Shown: positions 48,591 to 58,155, counted from the stretch's first letter. The stretch is 64,000 nt of DNA from Sedimenticola hydrogenitrophicus (GCF_029017505.1 NZ_JAQGEI010000018.1:1-64000); one strand, 5' to 3'. Numbers and translations are program-made. Notes: generated from the sequence alone by a model not told the origin.

Positions 48591-49145
48591 CTTGCTGCGA
48601 AACAGCACTTCCATCTCCGGTTTGTTGGCCAGTATCTCCTGCTGGTCCAGGCCCTTCATCTCATGGGGAAACACCAGCCACTGATCCGTCTCATGGATAT
48701 AGTAATCGGGCGTCAGCGCGGTCCGGTTGTTGCCCGGTTTGTACCAGGGGGTGGCGATGCGGATCTGTTCCGGCATGTTGCGCCGGCTCTTCTCCCGCAG
48801 GGAGTCCAGGATCGCCTGCAGGCTCAGGCCGGAGTCGAATACATCATCGACGATCAGCAGGGAGCTGTCCCAGTCCATGTTGCGTATCAGGTAGCCGAGG
48901 CCGTGTACCCGTACCTCCTTGTTGCGCTCGCCGATGCCGGTGTAGGAGGAGGTGCGGATGGCGATATGATCCGATGGTACACCAAAGTAGTCCAGGATCT
49001 CCTGTACCGCGATACCGACCGGCGTACCGCCGCGCCAGACGCCGACGATAAAGTCGGGCCGGAAGCCGCTTTGCAGGATCTCCAGTCCCAGGCGGAAGGA
49101 ATCGGTCAGCAGCTGTTGGGCGGTTATGTAGTATTTATCACTCAT
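48576..49145 (-). CDS. Phosphoribosyltransferase, hypoxanthine/xanthine-guanine type
   Basis: 189 residues from the ATG at 49145 (MSDKYYITAQQLLTDSFRLG). The PRPP-binding loop is SLLIVDDVFDSGLSLQ; FIVGVWRGGTPVG and TPWYKPGNNRTALTPDYYI are further family parts. It salvages a 6-oxopurine to its nucleotide; whether hypoxanthine, guanine or xanthine is preferred cannot be read. An upstream frame to 49232 is not supported. Its 3' end overlaps the relic of an HDOD gene on the other strand. Confidence 0.88.
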   Translation of the reverse strand: MSDKYYITAQQLLTDSFRLGLEILQSGFRPDFIVGVWRGGTPVGIAVQEILDYFGVPSDHIAIRTSSYTGIGERNKEVRVHGLGYLIRNMDWDSSLLIVDDVFDSGLSLQAILDSLREKSRRNMPEQIRIATPWYKPGNNRTALTPDYYIHETDQWLVFPHEMKGLDQQEILANKPEMEVLFRSKGLIE

Positions 49146-49234
49146 AGGGAAGGGTTCTGTGTGCCGGGTTATTGCGGGACCTGTTTTGCATCCCTGCGAG
49201 AATAATTCGTGCCGGCCGGCAAAGGCAACCATTT

Positions 49235-50158
49235 TCAGGCGGTTTCACGTGCCGGCTGCTCTTCATCCCGGGGCGGGGCAGGTGGTTTGCCCAGTTGTTG
49301 CAGCACATTACCGGCAATAATCAGCAACAGCCCGGCACCGCTGGACCAGTGGATCTCTTCGCCGACGATGAAATGAATCAGGAACAGCGAGAGGATCGGC
49401 GAGAGGAAGATCAGATTGGCCACCTTGGCGGTGCTCTCGGTCAGGCGCAACGCCTTTAGCCAGAGTACAAAGGTGATACCCATCTCGAACAGGCCCACAT
49501 AGGCCGCACCGTACAGTCCCTTTATCGAGTCAAACCCGAACCCGGCGGTAAGCCAGGTAATCAGGGCAATCACCGGAATGGCGAACAGGAAATTGAGGAA
49601 CAGCCCGACCACCGGTTCCATGCGGCCGCGGGTGTTGAAGATCCAGAACAGCGACCAGATCAGGGTGCTGCCAAGGGCCAGCAGGACCCCGTAACCGTTG
49701 CTGAAGCGGAGTTCCAGGGGGGCGCCGTGGGTGGCGATCACCAGGATACCGAAATAACTGATGCCGATGGCCAGCAGGTCGAGCCGGCGCAGATGCTGCT
49801 TGAGCAGGGGGACCGCCAGGATGGAGAGGGTGATGGCCCAGGTGTAGTTGAGCGGCTGTGCCTCCTGGGCCGGCAGCAGGTCATAGGCCTTGAACAGCAC
49901 CCAGTAGTAGAGGCAGGGATTGAGCAGGCCCAGCGTGGCGCACAGTAGCAGGTCGCGGCGCGAGGTCTGCAGCAGCAGCCGTAAATGGCCCTGCCATAGC
50001 AACACCACGAGCAGTACCAGCAACGAGGCGATGCTGGCGTAAAACAGCAGCTGTATCGGTTCCAGGTGGCGCAGCGACAGTTTGAAGGCGGTGGCCACCG
50101 TGGACCAGAGCAACACGGCGCTGCCCCCGTAGAGGTAGGCTTTGGCTTGCCGGGTCAT
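49235..50158 (-). CDS. EamA/DMT-family transporter
   Basis: 307 residues with about ten hydrophobic segments in two EamA repeats: GGSAVLLWSTVATAFKLSL opens the first, LGSTLIWSLFWIFNTRGR the second, and IVGEEIHWSSGAGLLLIIAG closes it. Exporter of unknown substrate; distinct from the DMT gene at 43665-44561. The C-terminal tail is charged and cytoplasmic. The alpha/beta hydrolase gene lies 47 bases upstream on the same strand, so they may be co-transcribed. Confidence 0.9.
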   Translation of the reverse strand: MTRQAKAYLYGGSAVLLWSTVATAFKLSLRHLEPIQLLFYASIASLLVLLVVLLWQGHLRLLLQTSRRDLLLCATLGLLNPCLYYWVLFKAYDLLPAQEAQPLNYTWAITLSILAVPLLKQHLRRLDLLAIGISYFGILVIATHGAPLELRFSNGYGVLLALGSTLIWSLFWIFNTRGRMEPVVGLFLNFLFAIPVIALITWLTAGFGFDSIKGLYGAAYVGLFEMGITFVLWLKALRLTESTAKVANLIFLSPILSLFLIHFIVGEEIHWSSGAGLLLIIAGNVLQQLGKPPAPPRDEEQPARETA

Positions 50159-50205
50159 GCGCTACCAAATCCGACCGACGGCCCGGGTTGTGGCGCCGGC
50201 AGCCA

Positions 50206-50955
50206 TCAAAGCTGTTCCAGGGAGTTGAGGATCAGGCGCAGATCGGCCGCCTCGGAGAGCCGGTGATCCCCCTGTTTGATCAGGGTGAGGGTGGCGTCTC
50301 CGCTCTCCAACCGTTCGCAGGTCTGGCGGCTGAACGCCCAGGCTACATCCGGGTCCCGCATGCCGTGAAACATCCGCACCGGGCAGTGGATGGGGATGGG
50401 CCTGTCCAGCAGGCAGTGGTTCTCTCCCTCTTCGATCAGTTTTCGGGTGATGGGATAGGGCTGTTGATCATCATAGTCGCAGGGGATCAACACGCGTCCC
50501 TCGTCGCTCAATTGCTGTTTCTGCTCTTCCGTGAACATAGCCAGCAGCAGCCGCCGGGTGAAATCGGTGGCGCAGGCGAGGGTGATCAGGGCGTGTACCC
50601 GTTGCGGCCGGGCGATGGTGGCCAGCAGCGCGAGCCAGCCGCCCATGCTGGAGCCGACGATGATCTGCGGCCCTTCGGTCAGCCGGTCGATAACCGTCAG
50701 GGTGTCAGCCAGCCACTCGCCGATGGTCCCGGTTTCAAAATCGCCGCTGGACTGGCCATGTCCGGAATAGTCGAAACGGATAAAGGCGCGTCCCTGTTCC
50801 CGGCACCACTGCTCCAGGGTGACCGCCTTGGTGCCGGTCATGTCCGATTTGAACCCGCCAAGGAAGAGCACGCCGGGTCCCGTCCCCTCCAGCTTATGGT
50901 AGGCGATCCGTTTGCCGTCGGGCAGATTGAGGAGACGGAGCATAGCGGTAGTCAC
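50206..50955 (-). CDS. Alpha/beta hydrolase
   Basis: 249 residues. The nucleophile elbow is GSSMGG with S103; the acid is in HGMRDPDV and the histidine in KQGDHRLS near the end, completing a catalytic triad. FDYSGHGQSSG is the oxyanion-side motif. It resembles the family that includes mammalian ABHD10 thioesterase and bacterial carboxylesterases. Cytoplasmic. Substrate unknown. Confidence 0.88.
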   Translation of the reverse strand: MTTAMLRLLNLPDGKRIAYHKLEGTGPGVLFLGGFKSDMTGTKAVTLEQWCREQGRAFIRFDYSGHGQSSGDFETGTIGEWLADTLTVIDRLTEGPQIIVGSSMGGWLALLATIARPQRVHALITLACATDFTRRLLLAMFTEEQKQQLSDEGRVLIPCDYDDQQPYPITRKLIEEGENHCLLDRPIPIHCPVRMFHGMRDPDVAWAFSRQTCERLESGDATLTLIKQGDHRLSEAADLRLILNSLEQL

Positions 50956-51399
50956 CGGGGTTGATCCCGTACCTGCAAAAACAACCGATGATACCCCGCG
51001 GAGGCGCTATTGCAACCGAGAAAAATCCACGGCCATGTCAAGTCGTGCGGCGTATCCGTCGGATCGCCACGCCCCATATCATTCACCCGCTCCGCTTCGT
51101 GCTGCCGCGAGGCTGTTAAATCACACTTCGCTGTTGCAGAATAGACGAGTCACACAGATTGGTAGCCTGGATGTAGCCCGCCGCATGGGATTTGAGACAT
51201 CTGCGCTCTTCGCGGGCGGAATCCGGGATTGTGGCGGGGGCGGCCTGGTTCCCGGATTGCGCCGCGCTGTTCATGTGGTTGTTTCCGTTTGAGAGTGGCG
51301 GCTGCATCCAGGCTACGGTGATCCCAGGTGTCAAACCACACCACCCTGTTGCAGAATAGCCCATCTCAATAAGTGCTCAATGGAAGTCAGGATAATCCA
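50956..51399. repeat. Repeat-filled region before galE
   Basis: No gene. 51162-51318 is a GTAGCCTGGATGTAGCCCGC...GCATCCAGGCTAC palindrome with GGAATCCGGGA/TCCCGGATTGCGCC arms. It is framed by two direct copies of CTGTTGCAGAATAG (51133-51146 and 51346-51359), 14 identical bases, which may be an extended target duplication. The start region of galE, with CAGGA ahead of 51400, closes the stretch. Confidence 0.6.
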
Positions 51400-52410
51400 A
51401 TGAAAGTACTGGTTACCGGCGGTGCCGGTTACATCGGATCTCACACCTGTGTGGAGCTCCTGGAGGCCGGCCATCAGGTGGTGGTTATCGATAACCTCTG
51501 CAACAGCAGCCGGATCTCCCTGGACCGGGTAGCCGCCATCACCGGTCGGCGCGTCTCTTTTGTCGAGGGGGATATCCGGGACCGGGAGACACTGACCCGG
51601 CTCTTCTCCCGGGAGGGGATCGATGCCGTGATCCATTTTGCCGGCCTGAAGGCGGTTGGAGAGTCCGTCAAATTGCCGCTGGCCTATTACCAGAACAATA
51701 TCACCGGCAGCCTGACGCTACTGGAATCGATGGCGGCGGCGGGTATAAAGCGCCTGGTGTTCAGCTCCTCTGCGACGGTCTATGGTGATCCGGACTCCCT
51801 GCCCATCCCCGAGGATTTCGCCCTGTCGGCATCCAATCCCTACGGTCGGTCAAAGTTGATGATCGAGGAGATGCTGCGGGATCTCCATGCTGCCGATGAT
51901 GCCTGGGATATCTCCATCCTGCGCTATTTCAACCCGGTGGGTGCCCATGAGAGCGGCCTGATCGGGGAAGACCCGGGCGGTATCCCGAATAACCTGATGC
52001 CCTGTATCTCACAGGTGGCAGCGGGCCGGCTGGAACGGTTGTCGATTTTTGGCGGCGATTATCCGACCGCCGATGGTACCGGGGTGCGGGACTATATTCA
52101 CGTGGTCGATCTTGCCCGGGGGCATCTCGCGGCGCTGGATAAACTGGCCGGGCACCCCGGGGTGATCACCCATAATCTCGGAACCGGTCGTGGTTACTCG
52201 GTGCTGGAGGTGGTGCGGGCATTTGAGCAGGCAAGCGGCCGGCCGGTGCCCTACCGGATTGGTGATCGCCGGCCCGGGGATATCGCTGCCTGCTATGCCG
52301 ACCCGGCGCGGGCGTCGGTCGAGCTCGGCTGGCGTGCGGAACGCGGACTGGAGCAGATGTGCCGGGACAGCTGGCGATGGCAGCGCGCCAATCCGGAAGG
52401 TTTCCAGTGA
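51400..52410 (+). CDS. galE: UDP-glucose 4-epimerase
   Basis: 336 residues. The NAD motif is [10 protein letters not shown], followed by DNLCNSS; catalytic residues are S124 in SSSATVYG and Y148/K152 in NPYGRSK. It interconverts UDP-glucose and UDP-galactose, supplying galactose units for lipopolysaccharide and exopolysaccharide. It lies about 12 kb before an EPS export gene and may serve that cluster. A frame open to 51373 adds nothing recognisable; the ATG at 51400 has a CAGGA ribosome site. Confidence 0.95.
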   Translation: MKVLVTGGAGYIGSHTCVELLEAGHQVVVIDNLCNSSRISLDRVAAITGRRVSFVEGDIRDRETLTRLFSREGIDAVIHFAGLKAVGESVKLPLAYYQNNITGSLTLLESMAAAGIKRLVFSSSATVYGDPDSLPIPEDFALSASNPYGRSKLMIEEMLRDLHAADDAWDISILRYFNPVGAHESGLIGEDPGGIPNNLMPCISQVAAGRLERLSIFGGDYPTADGTGVRDYIHVVDLARGHLAALDKLAGHPGVITHNLGTGRGYSVLEVVRAFEQASGRPVPYRIGDRRPGDIAACYADPARASVELGWRAERGLEQMCRDSWRWQRANPEGFQ

Positions 52411-52421
52411 TCCGATTTCCG

Positions 52422-52654
52422 CTAGGAGCCTGTCGGGTTTGACCGGCCGTAGCGAGGGAAAGCCGATTTGTTCCGCACATCCCTGTGCTTCACCCCTTCG
52501 GGGTTGGCACGTCAATCGCTCCCGGCGATTGAATGAGCCAGATTTTTCGATCTTTCGAGGCGAATAGTGGGCTTATTTAACGAGAAAGATCGGGAAATAT
52601 GGCCAAATTCGGCTTTTCCGCAGTAGGTCAGTGTTAAACCCGACAGGCTCCTAG
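52422..52654. repeat. Palindromic element bounded by CTAGGAGCCTGTCGGGTTT
   Basis: The left end CTAGGAGCCTGTCGGGTTTG matches the inverse of the right end. Both ends carry CTAG, which could be a 4-base palindromic target. The 233-bp element starts 12 bases after the galE stop. A condensed pair of the same ends lies at 35927-35956. No coding capacity. Confidence 0.7.
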
Positions 52655-52655
52655 G

Positions 52656-52865
52656 TTATGGTGCTGAATTCGATTTCCGGTAGATCAGCTCCACCTTCAT
52701 CAGGATAGCCAGCACCATGAGGGCGACCCCTGTATTGAGCAGGGTCATCGATTCGAAACCGGCCAGGTAATAGAACCCCCCGAGTCTGGCCAGCCCCGCT
52801 ATCAGGCAGACCAGAATACCGATTATTCCCGCGACCGTTCCAATGTTTGCCAAGAGTGTATTCAT
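52656..52865 (-). CDS. Small inner-membrane protein, unknown function
   Basis: 69 residues from the ATG at 52865, preceded by AGGGGAG at ideal spacing. Two hydrophobic segments (IGTVAGIIGILVCLIAGLA and LLNTGVALMVLAILMKVELI) with a short FYYLAGFE loop predict a two-helix membrane hairpin. I recognise no named family. It starts at the divergent region before the PqqD-like gene. The strong ribosome site and hydrophobic pattern make it a likely real gene. Confidence 0.7.
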   Translation of the reverse strand: MNTLLANIGTVAGIIGILVCLIAGLARLGGFYYLAGFESMTLLNTGVALMVLAILMKVELIYRKSNSAP

Positions 52866-53179
52866 CTCGCTCCCCTTTGTGACCCGGAAGACAGACGCGA
52901 GCGTCGATTGCACTAAATGATTGTGACCATAATACACTGAACAGGTAATCGACCGGCTGTCTAAGCGTAATCATAGGCAGCGAGCGTAAGGCTGCCCAGG
53001 AGTTTGTCGGTCAAACAGCCAGATCCACGCTCACAAGTAGTTGCATGTTTAGATGGCGTGGCCCTGCCGGGATAGCCGATCGACGGGACAGAACGATAAA
53101 AACCGGGTATGCTAACAGCTGCTCCTGTTTGTATATAACTACTTGATATTACAGGTAACAGGTGATAGTGATCAGCGCT
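52866..53179. promoter_or_regulatory. Divergent intergenic region before the PqqD/HprK-like cluster
   Basis: About 310 bases between a small membrane-protein gene and the divergent cluster. It contains GACGCGAGCGTC, a 12-base perfect palindrome at about 52892-52903, and an AT-rich stretch near 53130-53158 (TGTATATAACTACTTGATATTACAGG) that could be a promoter. No operator could be named. Confidence 0.4.
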
Positions 53180-53497
53180 ATGAGTGGGATGGACCGAGCC
53201 GAAAAAATGGAGAGGAGATGGTTTGCCAATGCCCCGGAACAGTTTTGCTGGAGCATCTGGCCAGATGAGGAGGAGGCGGTACTTTTTCATCAGGGGTCCG
53301 GCGATACCCTGATGCTGAATCCTCTGGGTGAGTTTCTGCTCAAGCGGCTGCAGCTGGAACGCCAGACTCCCTCCGAGCTGATGCGATCCGCCGCCGATTA
53401 CTTTGAGATTGACGCCAACGGCGAGTTGGCGGATGCCGTCCACCTCTCGCTGCTTACCTTCCGCTCCCTGGGCCTGGTTATCTCAGACTCGCTGTGA
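53180..53497 (+). CDS. PqqD-like protein of an HPr-rel-A type system
   Basis: About 105 residues; start choices are ATG 53180, 53189 or 53207 and GTG 53162, none with a strong ribosome site. The core (VLFHQGSGDTLMLNPLGEFL, then a helix and LSLLTFRSLGLVI) is the winged-helix PqqD fold. In peptide-modification pathways PqqD proteins bind leader peptides. Here it overlaps by 4 bases (GTGA) with an HprK-related kinase gene, the arrangement called HPr-rel-A, often near exosortase/EPS loci. No radical SAM enzyme is adjacent. Confidence 0.8.
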   Translation: MSGMDRAEKMERRWFANAPEQFCWSIWPDEEEAVLFHQGSGDTLMLNPLGEFLLKRLQLERQTPSELMRSAADYFEIDANGELADAVHLSLLTFRSLGLVISDSL

Positions 53498-54417
53498 AAG
53501 TAGCCGATCTCAGCCAGCGCGACATGGCCGGCCTATTGACCGGGAAGGGGTTACCGATACAGATCGGGCCTTTCTGGATCAATTTGCACTCCACTATTCC
53601 CGATCTCCTGCGACACGTAACCTTTTTTTACGCCGGGTACGAGACCACGGAATCGGCGCGGTTCTTTGATTTTCATATCACGCTGAAAAACGCCGGCGGT
53701 CTGCGGCGCTGGGTAAAACCCCAGGTACATTTTCTGCTGGATGAATATGCCCCGTTCAAGCCGCTGCCCTATATCCATGCCTTCGCCATGTTCGAGTGGG
53801 GTCTCAACTGGTGCATCGCCACCACCGCGCATCGCTATCTGATTATCCACGCCGCGGTGCTCGAGAAAGCGGGCCGCGGGGTCATCATGCCGGGCGTGCC
53901 GGGCTCCGGTAAGAGTACGCTCTGTGCGGCCATGGCGCTGCGTGGCTGGCGCCTGTTGTCGGATGAGATGGTACTGCTGGATCCGGCAACACGGGAGATC
54001 ACCCCGGTGCCGAGGCCCGTCAGCCTGAAAAATGAATCGATAGGGATTATTCGGGATTTCTCGGCTACGGCGGAAATCGGGCCGGCGGCGGAAGATACGG
54101 CGAAGGGAACGGTGGCGCACCTGAAGCCATCGGAAACGAGCATCCGGCTGGCCAGGGCAACCAGCCGGCCGCATGCGATCGTGTTCCCTAAATACCAAGC
54201 GGACAGCCGTACCCGTCTGACCGAGAAAGCCAAGAACAGCGCGCTACTGGAGATACAGGAGAACGCGTTCAACACCCATATCCTGGGTAAGGTCGGATTT
54301 GAGTCGGCAACATCACTGATCAACGGCTGTCCGGTCTTCTCGCTGGAGTATTCGCAACTGGAGGAGGCGTTGCCGATCATGGAACGGCTGGTTGCTGATT
54401 CGGAGGTCCCCGCCTGA
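53494..54417 (+). CDS. HprK-related kinase A
   Basis: 307 residues from a GTG overlapping the previous stop. The Walker A motif is G134-VPGSGKS-T142 with K140, followed by LLSDEMVLLDP, as in HPr kinase/phosphorylases. The phosphotransferase target serine protein HPr is not encoded nearby, so the substrate must be something else, possibly a protein handled by the PqqD-like partner. No membrane segment. It forms one operon with the PqqD-like gene and the nucleotidyltransferase that starts 2 bases after its stop. Confidence 0.85.
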   Translation: MKVADLSQRDMAGLLTGKGLPIQIGPFWINLHSTIPDLLRHVTFFYAGYETTESARFFDFHITLKNAGGLRRWVKPQVHFLLDEYAPFKPLPYIHAFAMFEWGLNWCIATTAHRYLIIHAAVLEKAGRGVIMPGVPGSGKSTLCAAMALRGWRLLSDEMVLLDPATREITPVPRPVSLKNESIGIIRDFSATAEIGPAAEDTAKGTVAHLKPSETSIRLARATSRPHAIVFPKYQADSRTRLTEKAKNSALLEIQENAFNTHILGKVGFESATSLINGCPVFSLEYSQLEEALPIMERLVADSEVPA

Positions 54418-54419
54418 TC

Positions 54420-55553
54420 ATGGCTGAGCCACTTATCGTACAGGTCCTGGTGTCACCGGAAAGGATAACCCGGTTCTCCGCGGCCGAATGGGATCTCCTG
54501 ATGCGCCAGGCAAAGGCGGCAAACCTGCTTGCCCATCTTCACCAGGTGTTACAGGACCGGGTGCTGGGGGACGGCATACCGGAAGGGCCGGCCCATCACC
54601 TGAGGGCCGCGAACCTGATCACCCAGCGGAGCGTACTGGCGGTCCGCTGGGAGATCTCGCAGCTGCAGGAGGCGCTGTACAGCCTCGCCATCCCTATTGT
54701 CCTGCTCAAGGGGGCCGCCTATGTCATGGCGGATCTGCCGATCAGCCGCGGGCGGCTGTTTCATGATATCGATATCCTGGTGCCCAGGTCGGCGGTCGAG
54801 GATGTAGAGAAGCGACTGTTGACGTGGGGGTGGCGTACAACCCCTGGCAGCGCATACGATCAACGCTACTATCGTACCTGGATGCACGAAATCCCCCCGA
54901 TGAGACATATCAAGCGCCAGACGGTGCTGGATATTCACCACTCAATCCTGCCGCTGACGGCGAGACTCAAGCCCGACCCGCAAAAACTCCTGGCGCAGGC
55001 AACCAACGATGGGGGGCAGGGGGATCTCTACTGGTTGTGTGACCTGGACCTGATCCTGCACAGCGCAACGCACCTGTTCCATGATGGCGAACTGGAGCAT
55101 GGGCTGCGGGATCTGGTGGATATCGCCGAGCTGCTGCGGCACTTTGCGGGGCGAGCCGGCTTCTGGCCGGCGCTGTGTGACCGGGCGCAGGAGATGGACT
55201 TGGTGCGTCCACTGATTTATGGGTTACGTTATGTCCAGCTCCTGTTGGCAGTGGACATTCCCGATGATGTGACATTGTGGATGCGTGACCGGCTTCCGGG
55301 GAGCTTGCTCGATTCGACCATGGACAGTCTGTTTCTCCGCGCCTTGCGACCGGATCATGCAAGTTGCGGGATGTGGGGCACCGGACTGGCGCGCTGGGCG
55401 CTCTATGTGCGTTCGCACTATCTGCGCATGCCGCTGAAACTGCTCATCCCCCATCTGGTGAGGAAGGCGCTGACCGGGGAAGATGAGGGGGAGCTGCCGG
55501 GGGAAGTACAGCGCTTTATCGCCAATAATCCGCGCAACCGGGATCCCGGCTGA
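54420..55553 (+). CDS. Nucleotidyltransferase-family protein
   Basis: 377 residues. The nucleotidyltransferase core LLKGAAYVMADLPISRGRL leads to FHDIDILVP, giving the G-x-x-x-D-x-D metal site. Later DLDLILHSATHLFHD and a helical C-terminal half follow. Such proteins occur beside HprK-related kinases in exosortase/EPS regions and are thought to modify a protein or a small molecule with a nucleotide. It is tightly coupled to the kinase gene (2-base gap). The substrate is unknown. Confidence 0.82.
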   Translation: MAEPLIVQVLVSPERITRFSAAEWDLLMRQAKAANLLAHLHQVLQDRVLGDGIPEGPAHHLRAANLITQRSVLAVRWEISQLQEALYSLAIPIVLLKGAAYVMADLPISRGRLFHDIDILVPRSAVEDVEKRLLTWGWRTTPGSAYDQRYYRTWMHEIPPMRHIKRQTVLDIHHSILPLTARLKPDPQKLLAQATNDGGQGDLYWLCDLDLILHSATHLFHDGELEHGLRDLVDIAELLRHFAGRAGFWPALCDRAQEMDLVRPLIYGLRYVQLLLAVDIPDDVTLWMRDRLPGSLLDSTMDSLFLRALRPDHASCGMWGTGLARWALYVRSHYLRMPLKLLIPHLVRKALTGEDEGELPGEVQRFIANNPRNRDPG

Positions 55554-55603
55554 CTTGAGCCTTATCCGGCACTCGCGGCCAGACAAAATCGTGCGACAGA
55601 CCG

Positions 55604-56203
55604 TCAGGCCCAGGTGCTGTTCAGGAACGACTGGAAGTCGGCGATTTGACCGCCCAACGTCGGATCGGCCCAGAGCGTCATTACCTGTTCCACGCTCAGG
55701 ACGTAGTTGGAGTCAGTCATGGCATTCAACAGGGCGGTAATGATCAGGAACTCGTCACTGCTCCCGTCGGTGCAGAGTATTTCGTACATCGAGCGGTTGA
55801 GCGCGTCCTGCGGCCCGGAGAGGAAGTAATCGTTGAACAGAGCCCCTCCCTCGCATTTCCAGTTGCCATTGCCATTGCCGTTACCGTTGATACAGTCACT
55901 GCAGGAACTGGGTGGGGTGCCCTCCGGTGTGAAACCGGCCGCAATGGGCCAAGCCCCCGGGTTCTCCAGCCAGTACTCCGGGTTCAGCCCCAGATTACAT
56001 TCGCCACGATTCGGATCGGACAGGTTGCCGGAGAGCATATTCGAGAGGCAACCCACACCGAACACGGGGCGCGATACCACCGACATCAATACAGGGGAGG
56101 CGAGCAGGCTCGCCTTGGTAAATTGCCTGCGACTCGATGAGATGCCTTTCTCAATCGGACTATCCAACTTTGATTCCTTGTTTGTCTCTCGATTCTTCGA
56201 CAT
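55604..56203 (-). CDS. Tat-exported six-cysteine protein facing the PqqD/HprK-like operon
   Basis: 199 residues. A twin-arginine signal SRRQFTK (24-30) precedes a hydrophobic stretch ending RPVFG. The mature part has six cysteines (52, 69, 101, 104, 117, 144), a low-complexity NGNGNGNGN run (107-115) following CSDC, and the helical end EQVMTLWADPTLGG. Tat export implies it folds in the cytoplasm before export, possibly with a cofactor or modification. It is convergent with the PqqD-like operon, its stop only about 50 bases from the operon end. I propose but cannot show that it is a substrate of that system. Confidence 0.75.
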   Translation of the reverse strand: MSKNRETNKESKLDSPIEKGISSSRRQFTKASLLASPVLMSVVSRPVFGVGCLSNMLSGNLSDPNRGECNLGLNPEYWLENPGAWPIAAGFTPEGTPPSSCSDCINGNGNGNGNWKCEGGALFNDYFLSGPQDALNRSMYEILCTDGSSDEFLIITALLNAMTDSNYVLSVEQVMTLWADPTLGGQIADFQSFLNSTWA

Positions 56204-57122
56204 TACTTGTTACTCTATGGTTATCTGAGCTTCAAATCGAGTTGCTTCTCGAGCCTGTTCCTGAGCTGGGCTCAGGATTGTCCCTCATGTTGTAGAAGGT
56301 AGCACTTATTCAGCGCTTGGAAAATGTTCGCGGAATAAGTGTAAAAATATCCAATAGAATCAAATAGTTCCTTATGGGTTTCAATGTCTCGGAGTAGGGT
56401 ATTCGCGCACGATTATATAATCTCCCAAATAACCGGTGGTTAGCGACACCAGGCAACCAGTTATGCGGTTAAGGCATGGCAAGTTTTTAACCTGACTTTA
56501 AGCACCGAAGTCGTAAACATTCCCCCACCTCTGCCTGTATTAGGCGGCCGCGCCAGCTGTCAATAGTAATGCAAATACCAAGCCACCAGATTTATTGTAA
56601 ATATTAACAATGGCTTGGAGAGTAGTTGTTTGTGAGCCCGGTGTACTGTGTAAAAAAAATCGACAGGTGTAGGGCGTAGCGGAATGAGTCAGGTTTCAAG
56701 TTGGTCTGGCTAAAACTTTCAGGGTGTTGCCGCCATCCGTGGCTAAACTATAAATGATTTTTACAACCGGTTGAAAAGGCCCGGGGAGTGGTTGGGTGGC
56801 TGGATGACGTGTATCCCCGTTGACCTTCGGCTGACGTGTGGTCCCGGTACGGATGGTTTTGGTTGTTCACGAACTGCGATACCTTTCTCGGCGCCTTAGG
56901 ATTAATGCCTGCATAATCAACGAGATACCTATTTTCTGAAATGGGTTCACCGACTTGCCTAATGTGGCTGGAGAGAGTGTGTCCCGGATCAGGCGTGGGA
57001 TGCCTGATGAAAAAATGGCAGTTAAATAAATCAACTTGCAATACATTCAAGTAGTTATAGAATGTTTCAGATATGGATTATTAAGAGAGCCGGTCGGTTC
57101 TCGTCAAGGCAGAAGCGGAACC
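56204..57122. other. Long AT-richer intergenic region
   Basis: 919 bases with no convincing gene on either strand and lower GC than the neighbours. Upstream regions of both the Tat protein (minus strand) and the LolA-like gene (plus strand) lie here. I looked for -24/-12 sigma-54 promoters and saw none that fits. It may be the remains of decayed genes or hold an undetected small RNA. Confidence 0.45.
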
Positions 57123-57944
57123 ATGGTCACAAAAGGCATAGCCCGACGGATGATTGCAGCCTGTTTGCTGATTTCGCCTGTTGCCGTTCTTGGGAGTGAA
57201 CCCTTGAGCAATGCTGAGGGGGCGGCGTTGGCCCAGGCGGTTTACGATCGACCCAATGGCAATGATTTAAGTGCCCTCGTGGTGATGACACTTCAGGGAA
57301 AGGAGAGTCAATCCAGACGGCGGGTGCTCTACAGCTACGCGAAGGAGAAGGGCGCCGGAGAGCGCTGGACCCTGATGCGCTTCATTCAGCCGGATGATAT
57401 CGCGGGAACCGGGCTGCTGACCCAGGATCACCCCGGGGATGCGAGTGATCAATGGCTCTATCTGCCGGCTCTGAAAAAGGTCCGGCGAATTTCATCTTCA
57501 CGAAAAGGCGGCCGCTTCGTCGGTTCCGACTTTTTTTATGAAGACCTGCTCGACAGGGAAGTCGACATGGATCATCACTACCTACAGGGTAAGGGCAGCG
57601 TGGGAAAGGTGCCCTGCGAGATCCTGGTCAGTACCCCCAGGGATCCGGATAACTCGGTCTATTCAAAACGGGTCAGCTGTATCTACCGCAAGATTCTGAT
57701 CCCGTTGAAAGTGGAACTGTTCGAGCGGGGCAGGGAGAAACCGAGCAAAATGCTCTCCGCCAGAAGAATCAAGAAAATCCAGGGCTACTGGAGCATCCTG
57801 GAGAGTACCATGTATGATCTGAACTCCGGGCACCGTACCCAGCTGCTGACCGAAAAGATCAAGTACGACCAGGGTCTGCCCGATCGGCTCTTCACCCAAC
57901 GTGATCTTACCGACGATACCAATGAAAAGGCCTACCGCCCCTAA
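57123..57944 (+). CDS. LolA-like outer-membrane lipoprotein-sorting family protein
   Basis: 273 residues from the ATG at 57123; a signal peptide (about 1-25, MIAACLLISPVAVLGSE) leads to a LolA-like single domain. Conserved stretches: GTGLLTQDHPG, DQWLYLPALKKVRRISSSRK, FVGSDFFYEDL, and YDLNSGHRTQLLTEKIKYDQ. Such proteins occur beside RND transporters of the MMPL type and are thought to carry a lipid or lipoprotein cargo across the periplasm. Here an outer-membrane barrel and an RND protein follow. Its TAA stop is duplicated at both sides of a MITE-1 element. Confidence 0.9.
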   Translation: MVTKGIARRMIAACLLISPVAVLGSEPLSNAEGAALAQAVYDRPNGNDLSALVVMTLQGKESQSRRRVLYSYAKEKGAGERWTLMRFIQPDDIAGTGLLTQDHPGDASDQWLYLPALKKVRRISSSRKGGRFVGSDFFYEDLLDREVDMDHHYLQGKGSVGKVPCEILVSTPRDPDNSVYSKRVSCIYRKILIPLKVELFERGREKPSKMLSARRIKKIQGYWSILESTMYDLNSGHRTQLLTEKIKYDQGLPDRLFTQRDLTDDTNEKAYRP

Positions 57945-58155
57945 GGGCTCGCGCAAAAATAAGTTCCGGTATTCGGTCGCCACTGGACCCCGTCGGCGGC
58001 GTTACGCTTTTTGCCAAGGGAACGGCTTTGTCCATGGATGGACTTATGCCGCGGAGGCCATGGATGGCCGGGAGCGGCCATTGCCTGCAAAGCGTGCCTT
58101 GCCGACATGGCCCAGTGACGCCCTCGGTACTGCGGAATTATTCTTGCGCGAGCCC
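57945..58155. repeat. MITE-1 element copy 4 (211-bp form)
   Basis: Ends GGGCTCGCGCAAAAATAA and GGGCTCGCGCAAGAATAA (other strand), flanked by TAA at 57942-57944 and 58156-58158. The left TAA is the stop codon of the LolA-like gene. Same orientation as copy 2. It separates the LolA-like gene from the barrel gene. Confidence 0.87.

Noticed and set aside
56748-57050. 100-codon minus-strand frame in the long intergenic region
   Set aside because: No signature, poor codon pattern and no ribosome site.
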